A stretch of DNA of 49,675 nucleotides from an uncultured Aeromonadaceae bacterium (GTDB lineage Bacteria > Pseudomonadota > Gammaproteobacteria > Enterobacterales > Aeromonadaceae). The notes under the pieces were generated by a model that made no database searches, had not been told where the DNA came from, and saw only the letters and a list, made by a program, of their open reading frames with translations. Location: the NCBI GenBank assembly GCA_945957385.1, contig CAMFKP010000026.1, forward strand, positions 1 through 49,675, written 5' to 3'. Shown here in pieces: positions 36,997 to 44,814 of this stretch (the first letter of the stretch is position 1; the number at the start of each line of letters is the position of its first letter). The translations under genes were made by a program, and so were the position numbers.

Positions 36997-37033
36997 TTTA
37001 TCTGCTACTGGTCTACGCCACGTAGCAGATAAA
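36997..37033. terminator. Terminator of the restriction operon
   Basis: A perfect 12-bp stem TTTATCTGCTAC (36997-37008) / GTAGCAGATAAA (37022-37033), with T-runs on both outer sides, stands between convergent genes and can end both operons. Confidence 0.85.
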
Positions 37034-37048
37034 TCGATTTTTTCAGCT

Positions 37049-37366
37049 CTATTCAATACTCGATGCCTGCTGTATTGCCAGTTCAGACACTCCCGCCTCC
37101 CGTAGTCGCCCCACTAACCGCTTACGCTCAGCATCCAGTAGTTCTTGCAGTTGTCGCACCTTTTGGCGATGGGATTCGCTACTGGCATCCCGCCCCACCC
37201 CGTCCAGTTGCGCACTGGCTTTGGTCAACTGCAGCAGCAGGCTCAGTAGATCGGTACTGGCCATGCTGACCTGTCCTGAGTTTATCTGCCCCTTATCTCC
37301 TCCCAGATGCTTAACAAGAAACCCCATTATGCCCAGCAGTAGGATGATGATTAGAAAGTTACCCAT
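37049..37366 (-). CDS. Small membrane-anchored coiled-coil protein
   Basis: A 105-residue protein. The N-terminal span (residues 3-16, NFLIIILLLGIMGFLV) is followed by a soluble domain, with a probable coiled coil over residues 40-100 (LLQLTKASAQL... LQELLDAERKRLVGRLREAG). The start is fixed by AGGAG seven bases before the ATG; an upstream extension reads over the neighbouring gene. It is the last gene of a three-gene leftward operon divergent from the BrxR-like regulator. No family recognised. Confidence 0.7.
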   Translation of the reverse strand: MGNFLIIILLLGIMGFLVKHLGGDKGQINSGQVSMASTDLLSLLLQLTKASAQLDGVGRDASSESHRQKVRQLQELLDAERKRLVGRLREAGVSELAIQQASSIE

Positions 37367-37370
37367 ATTG

Positions 37371-38054
37371 TCACTCCTGTTTTGATTCCACTTCGTTGCG
37401 ATGAATGTGTAGGCCCTGCGCCAGACCGGAAGCCAAGAGCCCATAGAGCAGGACGGCATTTTCTATCACTGCGGCCTCTTCCTCCTGAGTCAGCAGCCAG
37501 GCCACTCCTTTGCTGAATTGCTGCTCCCGGCTAAAGACATGCAGAGCCAGGTGTAACGCCGAGCCAATCGCATCCGAGGAGGGTCTCGCAGCAGCGAATC
37601 GCCCCTCAGTCCAGTCCCGCCAGGGGGAATCCAGACGCCCCAAGCAACGCAACTCCAAGGCGCACAGACGCAGTACGCTGAGACAGCCCTCCTCGGCCAA
37701 CTTAGATGGATCCAAGCGCAACAGCTTATCCAGCCAGAGCGCCAGCAACCGGATAGGCTGAGCCTGCTCCGAGTAGTGGCTGGCCCAGGCATCCACTCGA
37801 CATAGCAGTTGGCGGAGTTGACTAACGACAGGTTCTCCGGTCAGCTGGATGCCATGAGTGATGACCAGATTGGGTATGCCAGCCAACAGCAAGTAGGGGT
37901 CGCCCTCTGGACACACTGTCGGCACAACATTATCCCCCAGTTGTGCCTGCACCCGTTGATAGCGCGCTTGCGCTTGACGCAGGCCAGCCTGTTGCAAGGT
38001 CAGCAAAGGCGCCTTTAACAGCGCGTCACTCCGCTCATTCCGTATAGCATCCAT
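37371..38054 (-). CDS. Hypothetical protein in the operon divergent from WYL regulator 2
   Basis: About 227 residues, all-helical and Leu/Ala/Gln-rich, with no signal peptide and no recognised motif. The start is uncertain: ATG 38054 has GAGG nine bases upstream, while TTG 38084 would overlap the DUF4258 gene stop by 4 bases and add ten residues. It sits between the DUF4258 gene and the small membrane protein (4-base gap), so the three are almost certainly co-translated. Function not known; possibly an assembly partner of the membrane protein. Confidence 0.6.
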   Translation of the reverse strand: MDAIRNERSDALLKAPLLTLQQAGLRQAQARYQRVQAQLGDNVVPTVCPEGDPYLLLAGIPNLVITHGIQLTGEPVVSQLRQLLCRVDAWASHYSEQAQPIRLLALWLDKLLRLDPSKLAEEGCLSVLRLCALELRCLGRLDSPWRDWTEGRFAAARPSSDAIGSALHLALHVFSREQQFSKGVAWLLTQEEEAAVIENAVLLYGLLASGLAQGLHIHRNEVESKQE

Positions 38055-38080
38055 TGGTTGATACCTCGGCTCGGCGCTGC

Positions 38081-38350
38081 TCAATGGCGATCCCGCTTAA
38101 AGTGGCGATATTTATGACCAACAGTCACCACCAGGCCATCCCCCATCACCAGATAGTGATTGCTGATGCGATCACATTGAGCACGACTAAGCACCCCGGA
38201 CTGTAACAACGCCGAGCGCGAGCGGCGGTCGAAATAGACCACCTCACTCCCCTTGTGATAGCTGGAGCGGCCGTAATCCAACAGCAAGGCGACGGCCTCA
38301 TCCGAGATACCGCGTTGCTGCATTCGTGTAATGGCATGCTGGCTGAACAT
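38081..38350 (-). CDS. DUF4258-like small protein
   Basis: An 89-residue protein with the pattern of DUF4258: FSQHAITRMQQRGISDEAVALLLDYG, then a Y-H-K-G turn and VVYFDRRSR, ending in a VVTVGHKYR strand. Proteins of this group are often toxin-like or close to mobile elements; no activity is assured. The start has GAGGAG about six bases upstream. It is the first gene of the leftward operon and directly faces the operator cluster and the BrxR-like regulator, so it is probably controlled by it. Confidence 0.65.
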   Translation of the reverse strand: MFSQHAITRMQQRGISDEAVALLLDYGRSSYHKGSEVVYFDRRSRSALLQSGVLSRAQCDRISNHYLVMGDGLVVTVGHKYRHFKRDRH

Positions 38351-38370
38351 AGTGCTCTCCTCGGCGTCAT

Positions 38371-38434
38371 TTGATGACACAAGCATATGTCGCCTGTATA
38401 GTCATGCCCATACTGGTGACACATACATGTCGCC
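38371..38434. promoter_or_regulatory. Operator cluster for the BrxR-like regulator
   Basis: A 20-bp near-palindrome GGTGACACATACATGTCGCC (38415-38434) has arms GGTGACA and TGTCGCC. A related dyad, GATGACAC (38373-38380) with ATGTCGCC (38387-38394), lies about 40 bases away. Both sit between the divergent DUF4258 and regulator genes, where an autorepressing WYL protein would bind. Confidence 0.6.
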
Positions 38435-38462
38435 TTTTCGAGCAGATAGGGAGGATTTGAGA

Positions 38463-39341
38463 GTGAGCAAGGAAACTCTGACCTGGGATCAGACGCTGCG
38501 TTTTCGTCTGCTGGAGATAGTGCTGCAATGGGAGGGGCGCCTGACCACCAATCACTTGCGCAACGCCTTCAACATCGGCCGTCAGCAGGCCTCCAAAGAC
38601 ATCAGCCGCTATATCAACGACTTCAATCCCGATGGGCTCGAATACGACCTAAAACTCAAGGGCTACAAGCCGACTGCCAATTTCAAGCCCCAGTTCAGTC
38701 AGGGTACGGTGAACGAATACCTACACCTGCTGCATCAGGACAAGGCACAAACCAGCACCCTGTCGCTGATGGACTTGCGCTATGGCCATACCGAAGTGCT
38801 GGATGTGCCCTCCCGTCATGTCGATCCAGCCATTGTTCGGGGCCTGGTGCAGGCAGCGCGCAATCAGTTACGAGTGGATGTGGATTACGCTTCACTGAGC
38901 TCTGAGGAGACCAGCGGTCGCAATATAGTGCCGCACACCCTGATCTATGACGGCATCCGCTGGCATGTGCGAGCCTATTGCGAGAAAAAGGGCGACTACC
39001 TGGACTTTGTGATGAGCCGCTTTCGCGGCGTGCCGGATCTGTTGGACGCCTCGGAGCATGGACGGGAGCAAGACAGCAAATGGAATACCCAGGTGGAGCT
39101 GGTGATCATTCCCAACCCGTGCCTGTCTCCAGGACAGCAGGCAATCATCGCGCTAGATTACGCCATGCAACAGGGTCAGCTGCGCTTTAGCCAGCGCATT
39201 CCCCTAGTGCACTACGCGCTGGATCGCATGCAGGTGAGCTATGACGGTCAACACGAAATCAGGCCTCAACTCAACCCCCTGGTGCTGGCCAATCGGCAAC
39301 AGCTCATCGAGCAAGGCTGCGAGTTCAAACTAGCCCTCTGA
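38463..39341 (+). CDS. BrxR-like WYL transcriptional regulator (copy 2)
   Basis: A 292-residue regulator with the BrxR plan: an N-terminal winged helix (TLRFRLLEIVLQWEGRLTTNHLRNAFNIGRQQASKDISRYI), a WYL domain (about 125-205, RVDVDYASLSSE... PHTLIYDGIRWHVRAYCEKKG... DFVMSRFRGV) and a C-terminal WCX-type domain. The GTG start at 38463 is preferred because AGGGAGG lies eight bases upstream and the operator remains outside the gene; ATG 38427 is the alternative. BrxR relatives repress defence operons and may sense phage signals. It is followed by a hairpin and the zinc-ribbon gene. Confidence 0.85.
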   Translation: MSKETLTWDQTLRFRLLEIVLQWEGRLTTNHLRNAFNIGRQQASKDISRYINDFNPDGLEYDLKLKGYKPTANFKPQFSQGTVNEYLHLLHQDKAQTSTLSLMDLRYGHTEVLDVPSRHVDPAIVRGLVQAARNQLRVDVDYASLSSEETSGRNIVPHTLIYDGIRWHVRAYCEKKGDYLDFVMSRFRGVPDLLDASEHGREQDSKWNTQVELVIIPNPCLSPGQQAIIALDYAMQQGQLRFSQRIPLVHYALDRMQVSYDGQHEIRPQLNPLVLANRQQLIEQGCEFKLAL

Positions 39342-39347
39342 TAGTGT

Positions 39348-39373
39348 GAAGGCCTCATCACAGTGAGGCCTTC
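39348..39373 (+). terminator. Hairpin between WYL regulator 2 and its zinc-ribbon gene
   Basis: GAAGGCCTCA (39348-39357) pairs with TGAGGCCTTC (39364-39373). No T-run follows, so it may only attenuate transcription into the zinc-ribbon gene. Confidence 0.5.
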
Positions 39374-39418
39374 AACCTTGATAAGCTGGCTCTTACTCAT
39401 AGTCATAAGGAACCCTCT

Positions 39419-39643
39419 ATGCCAATCCCCATGCCCCCCACCACATTGAGCTGTCCCAAATGCGGCTGGAGTAAGACGGTTGTTCCTCAATCGGATGTGC
39501 TACTTGAAGGACACACCTGGTTTACCGTCTGCCCCGAGTGCGGCCATAGCAAGTTGGATCGTAAAAAAGCCAGCGGGCTCAGCAGCTTTATAGCCAACGT
39601 GCAGCAATCTTTCGAGTTATGGCAAAAAAAGCCGAACCGATGA
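39419..39643 (+). CDS. Small zinc-ribbon protein, copy 2
   Basis: A 74-residue protein with two CxxC knuckles (CPKCGWSKT and CPECGHSKL) and a helical tail, a clear relative of the 71-residue protein at 23452-23667. AAGGA (39408-39412) precedes the ATG. As with copy 1 it lies directly downstream of a WYL regulator on the same strand, here 77 bases away. The tail differs (SSFIANVQQSFELW), so the copies are diverged rather than a recent duplication. Function unknown. Confidence 0.75.
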   Translation: MPIPMPPTTLSCPKCGWSKTVVPQSDVLLEGHTWFTVCPECGHSKLDRKKASGLSSFIANVQQSFELWQKKPNR

Positions 39644-39825
39644 ACCAATACGCAACGAGATCCCTGTAGTGGCTCGTGCCGGGATCATTCTTCGTTTGTT
39701 CTTCATTCATTAGGCATATCGCGATATTCCGTCATGGAAAAACATGAACTGTAGAAGTAACTGCCATAACACACCAACTGTTGAATTTTTGGCAATTCAT
39801 CAGCTAATAGAAAACCAAATAAAGG

Positions 39826-39849
39826 CTGCCAATTCGTTTGAATTGGCAG
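39826..39849 (-). terminator. Hairpin after the AlpA-like operon
   Basis: CTGCCAATTC (39826-39835) pairs perfectly with GAATTGGCAG (39840-39849). It lies just past the end of the leftward HTH gene, with a T-rich stretch following on that strand. Confidence 0.55.
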
Positions 39850-39874
39850 TCGGATTAAATGTTTAAAGCGTTAA

Positions 39875-40219
39875 TTAACCATCAAATCCTTGAACATCGA
39901 CATGAACCTTCTTATTTGTTTTTATTATACACGATACGTTACTGTCGGCATCAAACAACAATCGCACATTAATATTCGATGCGTGAATTAAATATTCACA
40001 TCTCTTTGAAAATTGTGGAATTGTATGTTTTTGTGAAAAAAATAGCTCATCATTATTTTCAACACATGAGCCATCAAAATCTTCAGCTCTTTTTATAGCC
40101 CGATATATCGTGCTTTTTGAAAAGTGATAGCACTCAGCAATTTCGCTGACAGAAATGTTGCTGTAATTCAAAAACTTAAAAATTTGGCACGCAAGCATTG
40201 ATATGCGAGAACGTCTCAT
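39875..40219 (-). CDS. Helix-turn-helix protein paired with the AlpA-like regulator
   Basis: A 114-residue protein with a resolvase/transposase-type helix-turn-helix (ISVSEIAECYHFSKSTIYRAIKRAE, residues about 22-46). The remainder has no recognised fold. It overlaps the AlpA-like gene by 4 bases. AT-rich. It could be an island regulator of excision or defence; also possible is a remnant of a larger recombinase, though the frame looks complete. Confidence 0.6.
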   Translation of the reverse strand: MRRSRISMLACQIFKFLNYSNISVSEIAECYHFSKSTIYRAIKRAEDFDGSCVENNDELFFSQKHTIPQFSKRCEYLIHASNINVRLLFDADSNVSCIIKTNKKVHVDVQGFDG

Positions 40220-40428
40220 TTTTCACCTCCATTTTGTTGCATGCAAAATTTATTTTCAATCCAATTGTCTATGTCACTAATTAACCAACACGAGCACTTT
40301 CCTATTTTCGCGGGTGCTGGAAACGCTCTTGATTTAATTAGAAAATAAATCGTAGATCGGCTAAGACCGACATACATCACAACATCAGAAATCCGTAAAA
40401 TTCTGGAATTATGAAGCCATTTGTTCAT
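40216..40428 (-). CDS. AlpA-family regulator / excisionase-like protein
   Basis: A 70-residue AlpA/MerR-type winged helix: RISDVVMYVGLSRSTIYFLIKSRAFPAPAKIG, then CWLISDIDNWIENK. In CP4-57 the AlpA protein activates integrase expression and excision. Here the integrase is almost 8 kb away, so a direct pairing is not certain. The ATG is followed by a second gene with a 4-base overlap. AT-rich compared with the host. Confidence 0.8.
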   Translation of the reverse strand: MNKWLHNSRILRISDVVMYVGLSRSTIYFLIKSRAFPAPAKIGKCSCWLISDIDNWIENKFCMQQNGGEK

Positions 40429-41317
40429 ATGAAACCTCGCTGCATCATTTATTTAGAAATGAGTGGAATTAGAAGCGAGTTCAGAATCATCGATGACGCG
40501 CACCACTCTTTCGCGCCCCGAATGAAGCTGTGAAATCAGAATTGATGTGTTGAATTTAATGCATAGCAAATAGTGCACAAAGTGAATATAAAATCACAAA
40601 ACGCAATAACTATATGCATCAAAATAAAAATGCTGGCGCGGTTTTTTGACAATAAAACATACTGTGTATAACAAGATGTTACACGTATGAAAATTTGAAC
40701 GCAGATAAATGAGCGACAACTGCATCGTTCGCAAGCTCGATACAGCTTCGCATTCACGCGAAGATACGAATATATGAAATATTCGAAATTTTGATGTTGG
40801 CCACAATTGGACCTAATTGAAATAAGAGCATCAGACGCACACACTGAATATTTCAGCTGCTCTTGTGTACCCATCCAAAATATTTATTTTGGAGAAAAAA
40901 TAAAAGCCAATATTCATAGATTTGTGATAGTCATCAAGCTTTAACCTGCAAACTCATATGCGCCGTATCATCAACAGCTTAGTGCGAACAATATATCACC
41001 AGATATGTAGTCATTCCGACTTCAGTCCGAGATGCAACGCTAGCGCTCAGGGCGTCACTAGCCCACAAGAGTAAAACCTTGGCGATCCTTCACTGACTCG
41101 CACGACTTGAAGCGGTTCGCTACACACACAAACAGCTTAGCATCGGGATGCTTGCCCCTTCATCTGCACCGCGTAGTTTACAAAAACATCATTACACGTT
41201 ATTTATTGCCGTAATTTTGTCTTTGCATAAACCATGTTGATTGCCTTAGTTTGCATAATTACCAAAACACGGCGATTATTAACGTATATTTTACATTATT
41301 CAAACCAGAGGCTACTG
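40429..41317. other. AT-rich non-coding stretch
   Basis: About 890 bases without a credible gene. A 112-codon open frame on the minus strand (40536-40874) is Cys- and aromatic-rich with no ribosome site and looks spurious. The left part must carry the AlpA promoter, the far right the AbiE promoter. I see no tRNA or long repeat. Confidence 0.5.
41222..41258 (+). promoter_or_regulatory. Repeated TTTGCATAA upstream of abiE
   Basis: TTTGCATAA at 41222-41230 and 41250-41258, 28 bases apart, lies about 60-95 bases before the antitoxin gene. AbiEi antitoxins repress their own promoters by binding repeats, so these are candidate operators. Confidence 0.4.
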
Positions 41318-42091
41318 ATGTTGAACCTAGACGCTAGACAGCAACTACAGACGCTGCTGCCACTGGGAATGGTAGCAACCAAGCCATGGCTGCAAGCACA
41401 GGGGTTGAGTCTACATTTTCTGGACAATGCAGTGCGCAGCCAGACCCTGATACCCCTCACCGCTGGTGTCTACAGCAGACAGGAGGCTCGCATCTCGTGG
41501 AAAGGCGTCGTAACCTCTTTGCAGCGTATGGCAGTAGAGCCCGTTCATGTGGGCGGGTTAAGCGCGATGGCTATCGAAGGCCTCAGTCACTACCTGTCTA
41601 AAGACGTGATGCCACAAGTCCATCTATACAGCCAGGAAAGTCTCCCGCGCTGGCTTGGCAGAATAGATATTAAGGCCCGTTTTGTACGGCATGGAACCCA
41701 CCGGCTGTGGCCCGACTCGCTGATGAATGAGCGCAAGTATTTCCGCGAAGATTCTTGGCAAGAGTCACTACCACCACTTCTTTATGCATGTCCGGAAATG
41801 GCCATCCTGGAGATCCTGAACGAGGTGCCGACCACGATCAGCTTCGAGCATGCCGACGAGCTATTACAGGGGCTGCATAACCTCTCGCCGCGCAAGCTCG
41901 ATGCGCTATTGAAATCCTGTCGCAGCATTAAAGCCAAACGCCTGTTCTTGTGGCTTGCGAGCAGACATCAACATGCATGGCTCAAGTACCTGACCGCCGA
42001 ACACTATGAGTTAGGTAGCGGCAAACGAGTTATTGCCGAGAGGGGCCGTTTAGAGCCCACTTGGCTAATCACAGTACCTCGGGAGATGTAA
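41318..42091 (+). CDS. AbiEi-type antitoxin (type IV toxin-antitoxin)
   Basis: A 257-residue antitoxin. An N-terminal winged-helix region (LQTLLPLGMVATKPWLQAQGLS... VYSRQ) is followed by an AbiEi C-terminal domain (VHVGGLSAMAIEGLSHYL and CPEMAILEILNEVP...LLQGLHNLSPRKLDALL). AbiEi neutralises the AbiEii nucleotidyltransferase and represses the operon. The start at 41318 has AGAGG six bases upstream; the longer frame would read through the promoter repeats. It lies 6 bases before the toxin gene. Confidence 0.85.
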   Translation: MLNLDARQQLQTLLPLGMVATKPWLQAQGLSLHFLDNAVRSQTLIPLTAGVYSRQEARISWKGVVTSLQRMAVEPVHVGGLSAMAIEGLSHYLSKDVMPQVHLYSQESLPRWLGRIDIKARFVRHGTHRLWPDSLMNERKYFREDSWQESLPPLLYACPEMAILEILNEVPTTISFEHADELLQGLHNLSPRKLDALLKSCRSIKAKRLFLWLASRHQHAWLKYLTAEHYELGSGKRVIAERGRLEPTWLITVPREM

Positions 42092-42097
42092 GTACTC

Positions 42098-43018
42098 ATG
42101 GATAGACAAAGCCACTATTACCGTCAGGTTCAGTTGCTCCTGCAAGTGATCCCCTTCGTTGCTAAACATGACTGCTTTGCACTTAAGGGTGGAACTGCGA
42201 TTAATTTATTCGTTCGCGACCTACCACGATTATCCGTCGATATCGATCTGGTATTTCTCCCAATGATGGAGCGGGACGCCGCCCTGGCGACGATCACAAA
42301 AAATCTTGAAGAGTTGGCTACGGCAATCACGGCAGGTATTGCTAATGCCAGAGTTACCCGCGCCTTTCAAAACAAAGATGACGCCCTGCGTCTGCTGGTC
42401 GAAAATAATTTCGTACAAATAAAAATCGAATTATCGCCAGTATTACGAGGCACTGTTTATGAACCTCGAGTGATCCCAGTCACTGAAAGCGTAGAAAATG
42501 AGTTCGGTTTTGCCGAAATAGCCGTAGTCAGTTTCGCTGATTTATATGCGGGGAAGATATGCGCCGCGTTAGATCGTCAACATCCTCGCGATTTGTTCGA
42601 CATACTGCAATTACTCAACAATGAAGGGATCACCGACGATCTACGCAAAGCATTACTCGTCTATATCATCAGCCACCCACGTCCTATTTCAGAACTACTC
42701 AGGCCAAACTTTAAAGACATTTCAGACATCTATGATGGCGAATTTTTAAATATGACAAAGCAAAACATTTCATTACTCGAACTGGAGACAGCACGAGAGC
42801 AACTTGTCGCCGTTATTAATTCAAGTCTGACACAACAGGATCGGGATTTCTTGCTCTCATTTAAGAACAGAGATCCAGATTGGTCACTACTCGGGTTATC
42901 AGGCATAGAGAATTTACCTGCAGTCCGTTGGAAACAACATAACCTCGAAAAAATGAATCCACAAAAGCACACTCAGGCGTACACTCGACTTTTAGAAACA
43001 CTGAGAACACATGAATAA
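42098..43018 (+). CDS. AbiEii-type nucleotidyltransferase toxin
   Basis: A 306-residue AbiEii/MenT-like toxin. The nucleotidyltransferase core is visible at residues about 28-50 (LKGGTAINLFVRDLPRLSVDIDLVF), with the two metal-binding Asp in DID. Later KIELSP and DLYAGKICAALDRQHPRDLFD match the family's downstream motifs, with the Lys that binds nucleotide and a catalytic Asp. Such enzymes block growth (for some, by modifying tRNA) and stop phage propagation. Length and context are normal; AT content rises toward the 3' end. Confidence 0.88.
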   Translation: MDRQSHYYRQVQLLLQVIPFVAKHDCFALKGGTAINLFVRDLPRLSVDIDLVFLPMMERDAALATITKNLEELATAITAGIANARVTRAFQNKDDALRLLVENNFVQIKIELSPVLRGTVYEPRVIPVTESVENEFGFAEIAVVSFADLYAGKICAALDRQHPRDLFDILQLLNNEGITDDLRKALLVYIISHPRPISELLRPNFKDISDIYDGEFLNMTKQNISLLELETAREQLVAVINSSLTQQDRDFLLSFKNRDPDWSLLGLSGIENLPAVRWKQHNLEKMNPQKHTQAYTRLLETLRTHE

Positions 43019-43368
43019 GCAACTACCCCTGCTTATTCGCAGTCCACTTTACCGATATTCATTCAACATCTGCCAGTGAAAATGAATAATTCAATTTCAA
43101 AGCAAACTAATAAACATGGCGGAAGGAATTACGACAATCTGGTTTGAGCTAAATATTCGCAACGTACAACTTGGATAATGACTGGATGACAACAAATCTG
43201 TCGCCGACTGTAGCACTCAGCGATCAAAAAGATCAAGGCAGAGAATTTTAAGGGGAATGGGAATGGAACGGCTGGGCAGTCTGCGCTGCCCTTACCCTTA
43301 AAGGGGGGTGTGGGGGGAAAACAAAGCTAGAACCGGCGCGGGTTTGAGCACGAAAAAGAGCGGCAATC
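43019..43368. other. Non-coding region after abiE
   Basis: No gene is seen in these 350 bases. A G-rich strand follows position 43250 (several GGGG runs up to 43320), and GGGCAG/CTGCCC form a small hairpin near 43280-43300. It leads into the inverted-repeat array. Confidence 0.5.
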
Positions 43369-43797
43369 GGTAACGGGGGGGTCATTACCATCGGTAATGC
43401 CCCCCCTCATTACCGGTCAGTATTTGACCGTTTATTGCGTATTTTTCTTGCATTCTGTTTATTTATTAAACAGCTCAACGCTGATGATCGGTAATGGCCC
43501 CCTCATTACCGATCCAAACCGTTCAGAAAAGGACCCTATAGAGTTCCTTTGTGAGCGAGCGGAATATCCTCTTCTTTATAAACAGACTCATTGTAAGCCG
43601 CTTTTGACACTGGATCGGTAATGACCCCCTCCATTACCTGTTTCACTCGGCACCCTAAATGGGTGTTTTTTGCTCTATTTAGCATTAAAGCTCTATTTTT
43701 ATGTGCTTAGTTTTACGAAAAGATTTCTGGAAAACTTCGATAGTTGTGAAGTGCGTCAATATTTTTAGCATCAATCGGTAATGAGCCCCCCATTACC
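43369..43797. repeat. Array of five GGTAATG/CATTACC inverted repeats
   Basis: Related hairpin units lie at 43369-43389, 43393-43414, 43490-43510, 43617-43638 and 43777-43797. Each has GGTAA(T/C)G, a 7- or 8-base C- or G-rich centre and CATTACC. The first unit has G in its centre, the others C. Several have ATC/GAT flanks that extend the dyad. Spacing grows from 3 to about 140 bases. No credible gene lies in 43019-43896. They may be protein-binding sites, an origin, or elements of a structured RNA. Confidence 0.75.
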
Positions 43798-43896
43798 GAT
43801 CGCCCTATTTGCTAATCACATTGGCTAACAGGAACGCAAAATAAATAAGCAAAGTATTTCTAGATCGAGCACGAGCTAAATGTCACCCACTCATGA

Positions 43897-44688
43897 CTAC
43901 ATACCATTCCACAGGGATTCATTTTCTGACCGTTGCTCATGAGTCTCTTGCTTAGGTTGGAAATTTTTAATCGGCTTTAACCAACTGCCATAACCACCGC
44001 TGAAATAATGCATCACATAAAGTATTGCCCCAGACGCCAAAAGCCACATGAAATTTCTAGAAATCATTAGCATGATAAATGGAACACCGATCGCAATTGC
44101 GATGATTATATTTTTGCATTTTCTTTCTGTTTTATTGTTGGCTATTTGCTTTTGAAATAAGTTGTCGGCAGTGGCCTTGAGCTGGCATATTTGATCTTTG
44201 GTTCGCTTTCCTTCGTGAGATTTCCTGCCGACTATAGCCAACTGACCAGAATAATAAAAAGTGCTATAGGTATAATTACCTGTAGACTCGGATGACTTTT
44301 CATAGTTCACATTTAACACCGCGTTAGCTCCGGCGTTTTTCGCGCAATTAATCATGGCTCGTTTGGCATCATCGGGGCTTTTATAATAAGCCTGTGCCAT
44401 ATAGCCACCCAACTCCAACACCTCCCAGCCTTTGATGCTATCGCCTTTACTCTCCAGGAAAACGGATGGAATTACATAGGTATGGATCTGCTCTATCGTA
44501 ATCGACCGAGCCGCATATCCTTTGGCCGTTGCGTGTTCATCAAATGAAACTCTGTCGCCAGCGACCACCGCCTTGACCTCGGCCAGATTAGTCACAGCCG
44601 ACTGTTTGAAATAATAGTCAAGCCCATCATCGCCCTTAATAAATCCATATCCCTTGCTGGGTAAAAATGAAACGACATTACCTTTCAT
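43897..44688 (-). CDS. Cold-shock-domain protein with YbjQ-like domain and two membrane spans
   Basis: A 263-residue fusion. Residues 1-65 form a cold-shock domain (MKGNVVSFLPSKGYGFIKGDDGLDYYF, with GYGFI as RNP-1-like). Residues about 70-165 resemble the YbjQ/DUF74 pentameric fold (SIKGWEVLELGGYMAQAYYKS... MINCAKNAGANAVLNVNYE... GQLAIVGRK). Two adjacent hydrophobic spans occupy about 190-235. The start has AAGGA eight bases upstream. It may bind nucleic acid close to the inner membrane. No operon partner; the array of inverted repeats lies just past its 3' end. Confidence 0.75.
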   Translation of the reverse strand: MKGNVVSFLPSKGYGFIKGDDGLDYYFKQSAVTNLAEVKAVVAGDRVSFDEHATAKGYAARSITIEQIHTYVIPSVFLESKGDSIKGWEVLELGGYMAQAYYKSPDDAKRAMINCAKNAGANAVLNVNYEKSSESTGNYTYSTFYYSGQLAIVGRKSHEGKRTKDQICQLKATADNLFQKQIANNKTERKCKNIIIAIAIGVPFIMLMISRNFMWLLASGAILYVMHYFSGGYGSWLKPIKNFQPKQETHEQRSENESLWNGM

Positions 44689-44770
44689 TTAATAATTCCT
44701 TTTGCTCCGCTCGGCATTCTGTTCGAGTACGAGCAGAAATATACCGCCACGATCAGGTCTATCTACCCAC

Positions 44771-44794
44771 AAAAATGGTGCCCTTGGGGGCACC
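44771..44794 (-). terminator. Terminator of the protease gene
   Basis: On the minus strand GGTGCCC pairs with GGGCACC (44788-44794 and 44777-44783) followed by ATTTTTG, a clear Rho-independent terminator 21 bases after the stop. Confidence 0.8.
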
Positions 44795-44814
44795 GTTACT
44801 GTGTATTGGGGTCA

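Noticed and set aside
40536..40874. A 112-codon frame on the minus strand in the AT-rich gap
   Set aside because: Its composition is random-looking (many Cys, aromatic and Ile residues) and no ribosome site precedes it.
43397..43621. A 74-codon frame across the inverted-repeat array
   Set aside because: It runs straight through the hairpins and has no coding features.
43369..43797. The repeats as a CRISPR array
   Set aside because: The units are palindromic with variable spacing from 3 to about 140 bases, and no cas genes are near.
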